From an uncultured Colwellia sp. (GTDB lineage: Bacteria; Pseudomonadota; Gammaproteobacteria; Enterobacterales; Alteromonadaceae), in contig CAJXQM010000010.1 of the NCBI GenBank assembly GCA_913058145.1, positions 1 through 64,000 of the forward strand: a stretch of DNA of 64,000 nucleotides. The letters run 5' to 3'. A program made the position numbers and the translations under genes. Below the pieces are notes generated by a model that ran no database searches, had not been told where the DNA came from, and worked only from the letters and a program-made list of their open reading frames with translations. Each line of letters starts with the position of its first letter. The first letter of the stretch is position 1. Positions 62,655-64,000 of the stretch are shown here, in pieces.

Positions 62655-64000
62655 TTAAGGTATAATAAAAACGTTCATAAATGTAATAGATTCTTTAGTA
62701 CCATCAGGAAGCTCAACAATTACAGATAATGTTCCTGAATCTGTTTCTTCGCCTGCTTTAATAATAGCCGAAAAAATTCCCCCCCCATTGTGATTAGTTC
62801 CCCAATCAGTAGGGTCTGAAGTAATAGTACCTACTGACGATTTAAAACTTACTATTGAACCTGAGGGCATTGGTTGATTGTGAAGATCTGACATAATAAT
62901 AGCAACAGTAGTAGAAGATTTATAATTCAAAATTAATTTATCATCATAATCAGGATTTTGCCTATCTACATTGCCATCACCATTATGATCAAAGGGCATA
63001 TTTTCACAAAAAGCACGAATAGGAGCTGTACTCAAGTTTGTAAAATATTTATCCTTAACTGTCGATGTACCTTCAGCAGGGATATCCGCAGAATCAAATG
63101 CTTGATTTATACAGATATAAGGCGTATCCCCAGACATTACAATGGTAATATCGCCTCTTATATCAATTGATTTTTGAGATGAACAACCATCATGTTCCGG
63201 AATTGCACACAAAAAGCCATTGTATTTTCCATCTCTCCCGTCATATAGACCATTCTTATTAAAATCAACAGGCTCCTCTCTTTCTCCACCATACTCTTCT
63301 ACTAACGGAAGTGTCGCTTCATAACTGGGGTTAAAATGTCCATCTTCGTTATGATCAACAAATGCTTCTGGCTGGTCATAAGGTCGACCACTCGTATCAT
63401 TTCCTGAATAAACAATATCTTCACCATCCTGATTAAAACTACCATCAGCATTACAAGGTTTACCTACTCCACCAAGAAATGCAGACACTTCACAGACATC
63501 AAAGCGGCCATTGTTATTTAAGTCAGGGAAAGACTCTTCCCCTGTCGATGTTGCAAGAATAGTAACTCTTCCTCCGTAATTTTGTCCCATGGTATTAATT
63601 AATTCAGGTACATGAGTTACATTATTTACATCACCTAGTTCATTGCCCTCTGGACGTGGAAATTGACTTCGCCAAGTTACAGTACAAGAACCATCATCTC
63701 CTGTAATACAGCTAGCTTCAAGATTTTCTATAGATCCCCCTTCTGTTGTAAAATAGACGGCTGTTGGTGGTGGCGGATTATTAGAAGCATCACCTAATCG
63801 AGCAGTAAGCTGAACTTCAACGCCATCATGATTCCACGCTTGTGGGGCTAAATTACTTGTCGCAATACTCATGCTGTCTTGATCTGCTAACCCAGTAGAT
63901 ATTTTAAGTTGTTTAGATAGTGTTTGAATAACTGAATTACCAACATCAATACTTGCAATAACATTAACAACTCTTGGGACTGTACCTGAGTTCACAACTG
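62655..64000 (-). CDS. C-terminal part of a large Ig-like, calcium-loop surface protein (runs off the window)
   Basis: At least 446 residues. The reading frame stays open to the last base, so the true N-terminus lies outside and the GTG at 63993-63995 is probably not the start. Bacterial Ig-like (Big_1/invasin type) segments are visible: VEVQLTARLGDASNNPPPPTAVYF with GDDGSCTVTW, and a last one with TVAIIMSDLHNQPMPSGSIV. Between them are several EF-hand-like Asp loops, such as DLNNNGRFDVCE, DHNEDGHFNPS, DFNKNGLYDGRD and DHNGDGNVDRQN. An exported or cell-surface role is inferred. No anchor or sorting tail is seen at the end. Confidence 0.75.
   Translation of the reverse strand, partial: VVNSGTVPRVVNVIASIDVGNSVIQTLSKQLKISTGLADQDSMSIATSNLAPQAWNHDGVEVQLTARLGDASNNPPPPTAVYFTTEGGSIENLEASCITGDDGSCTVTWRSQFPRPEGNELGDVNNVTHVPELINTMGQNYGGRVTILATSTGEESFPDLNNNGRFDVCEVSAFLGGVGKPCNADGSFNQDGEDIVYSGNDTSGRPYDQPEAFVDHNEDGHFNPSYEATLPLVEEYGGEREEPVDFNKNGLYDGRDGKYNGFLCAIPEHDGCSSQKSIDIRGDITIVMSGDTPYICINQAFDSADIPAEGTSTVKDKYFTNLSTAPIRAFCENMPFDHNGDGNVDRQNPDYDDKLILNYKSSTTVAIIMSDLHNQPMPSGSIVSFKSSVGTITSDPTDWGTNHNGGGIFSAIIKAGEETDSGTLSVIVELPDGTKESITFMNVFIIP

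Overview
The window looks like the chromosome of a marine gammaproteobacterium of the order Alteromonadales, probably Colwellia or a close relative. The base composition is AT-rich. The block uvrY-uvrC-pgsA-tRNA(Gly, Cys, Leu) is ordered as in other gammaproteobacteria, and the fabA / DUF3466 / uup / rlmKL block is of the kind seen in marine relatives. The genus is an inference from gene content; no marker was aligned.

Layout. Bases 1-18.8 kb are mostly housekeeping: the 5' end of glnS, an M1 aminopeptidase, rnt, a 2-Cys peroxiredoxin, grxD, sodB, fadR, three tRNAs, pgsA, uvrC, uvrY, fabA, a DUF3466 protein, uup, a small thioredoxin-fold protein, rlmKL and the initiator tRNA. Bases 19-26 kb are mixed accessory genes: a lone winged-helix regulator, a broken ATPase remnant, a DUF2750 protein, a pentaheme lipoprotein, a LysR regulator with scoAB, a possible 22-residue membrane peptide and a phosphoglycolate-phosphatase-like HAD protein. 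Bases 26-56 kb form a large aromatic catabolism island. Bases 56-64 kb hold an ISAs1 transposase relic, an unannotated CsrB-type sRNA, a GNAT enzyme, topA, an arginase-family enzyme and the C-terminal part of a large Ig-like surface protein that runs off the window.

How the island fits together. A tryptophan-tryptophylquinone aromatic amine dehydrogenase (aauBEDA-type, 33.6-36.5 kb), with two c-type cytochrome genes, should oxidise amines such as 2-phenylethylamine in the periplasm. The aldehyde dehydrogenase at the head of that operon would convert phenylacetaldehyde to phenylacetate. PaaK activates phenylacetate to its CoA ester, PaaABCDE epoxidises it, PaaG isomerises it, and PaaZ opens and oxidises the ring. 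PaaJ and a fused enoyl-CoA hydratase/3-hydroxyacyl-CoA dehydrogenase (in place of separate PaaF and PaaH) complete the route to acetyl-CoA and succinyl-CoA. PaaI and PaaY are thioesterases. Transport candidates are a TRAP system, a Bcr/CflA-type MFS protein and a TonB-dependent receptor. Regulators are an HpaR-like MarR protein, a FeaR-like AraC protein and PaaX. A palindrome close to TACTTAATATATTAAGTA recurs in front of most transcription units of the island and probably marks one regulon.

Most notable finding. On the minus strand at about 56461-56845 there is a gene for a CsrB/RsmZ-type regulatory RNA. It has 19 GGA motifs, several in hairpin loops, a Rho-independent terminator, and a perfect GacA/UvrY box (TGTAAGACATGTCTTACA) about 175 bp upstream. 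The matching response regulator, UvrY, is encoded in the same window at 9931-10575.
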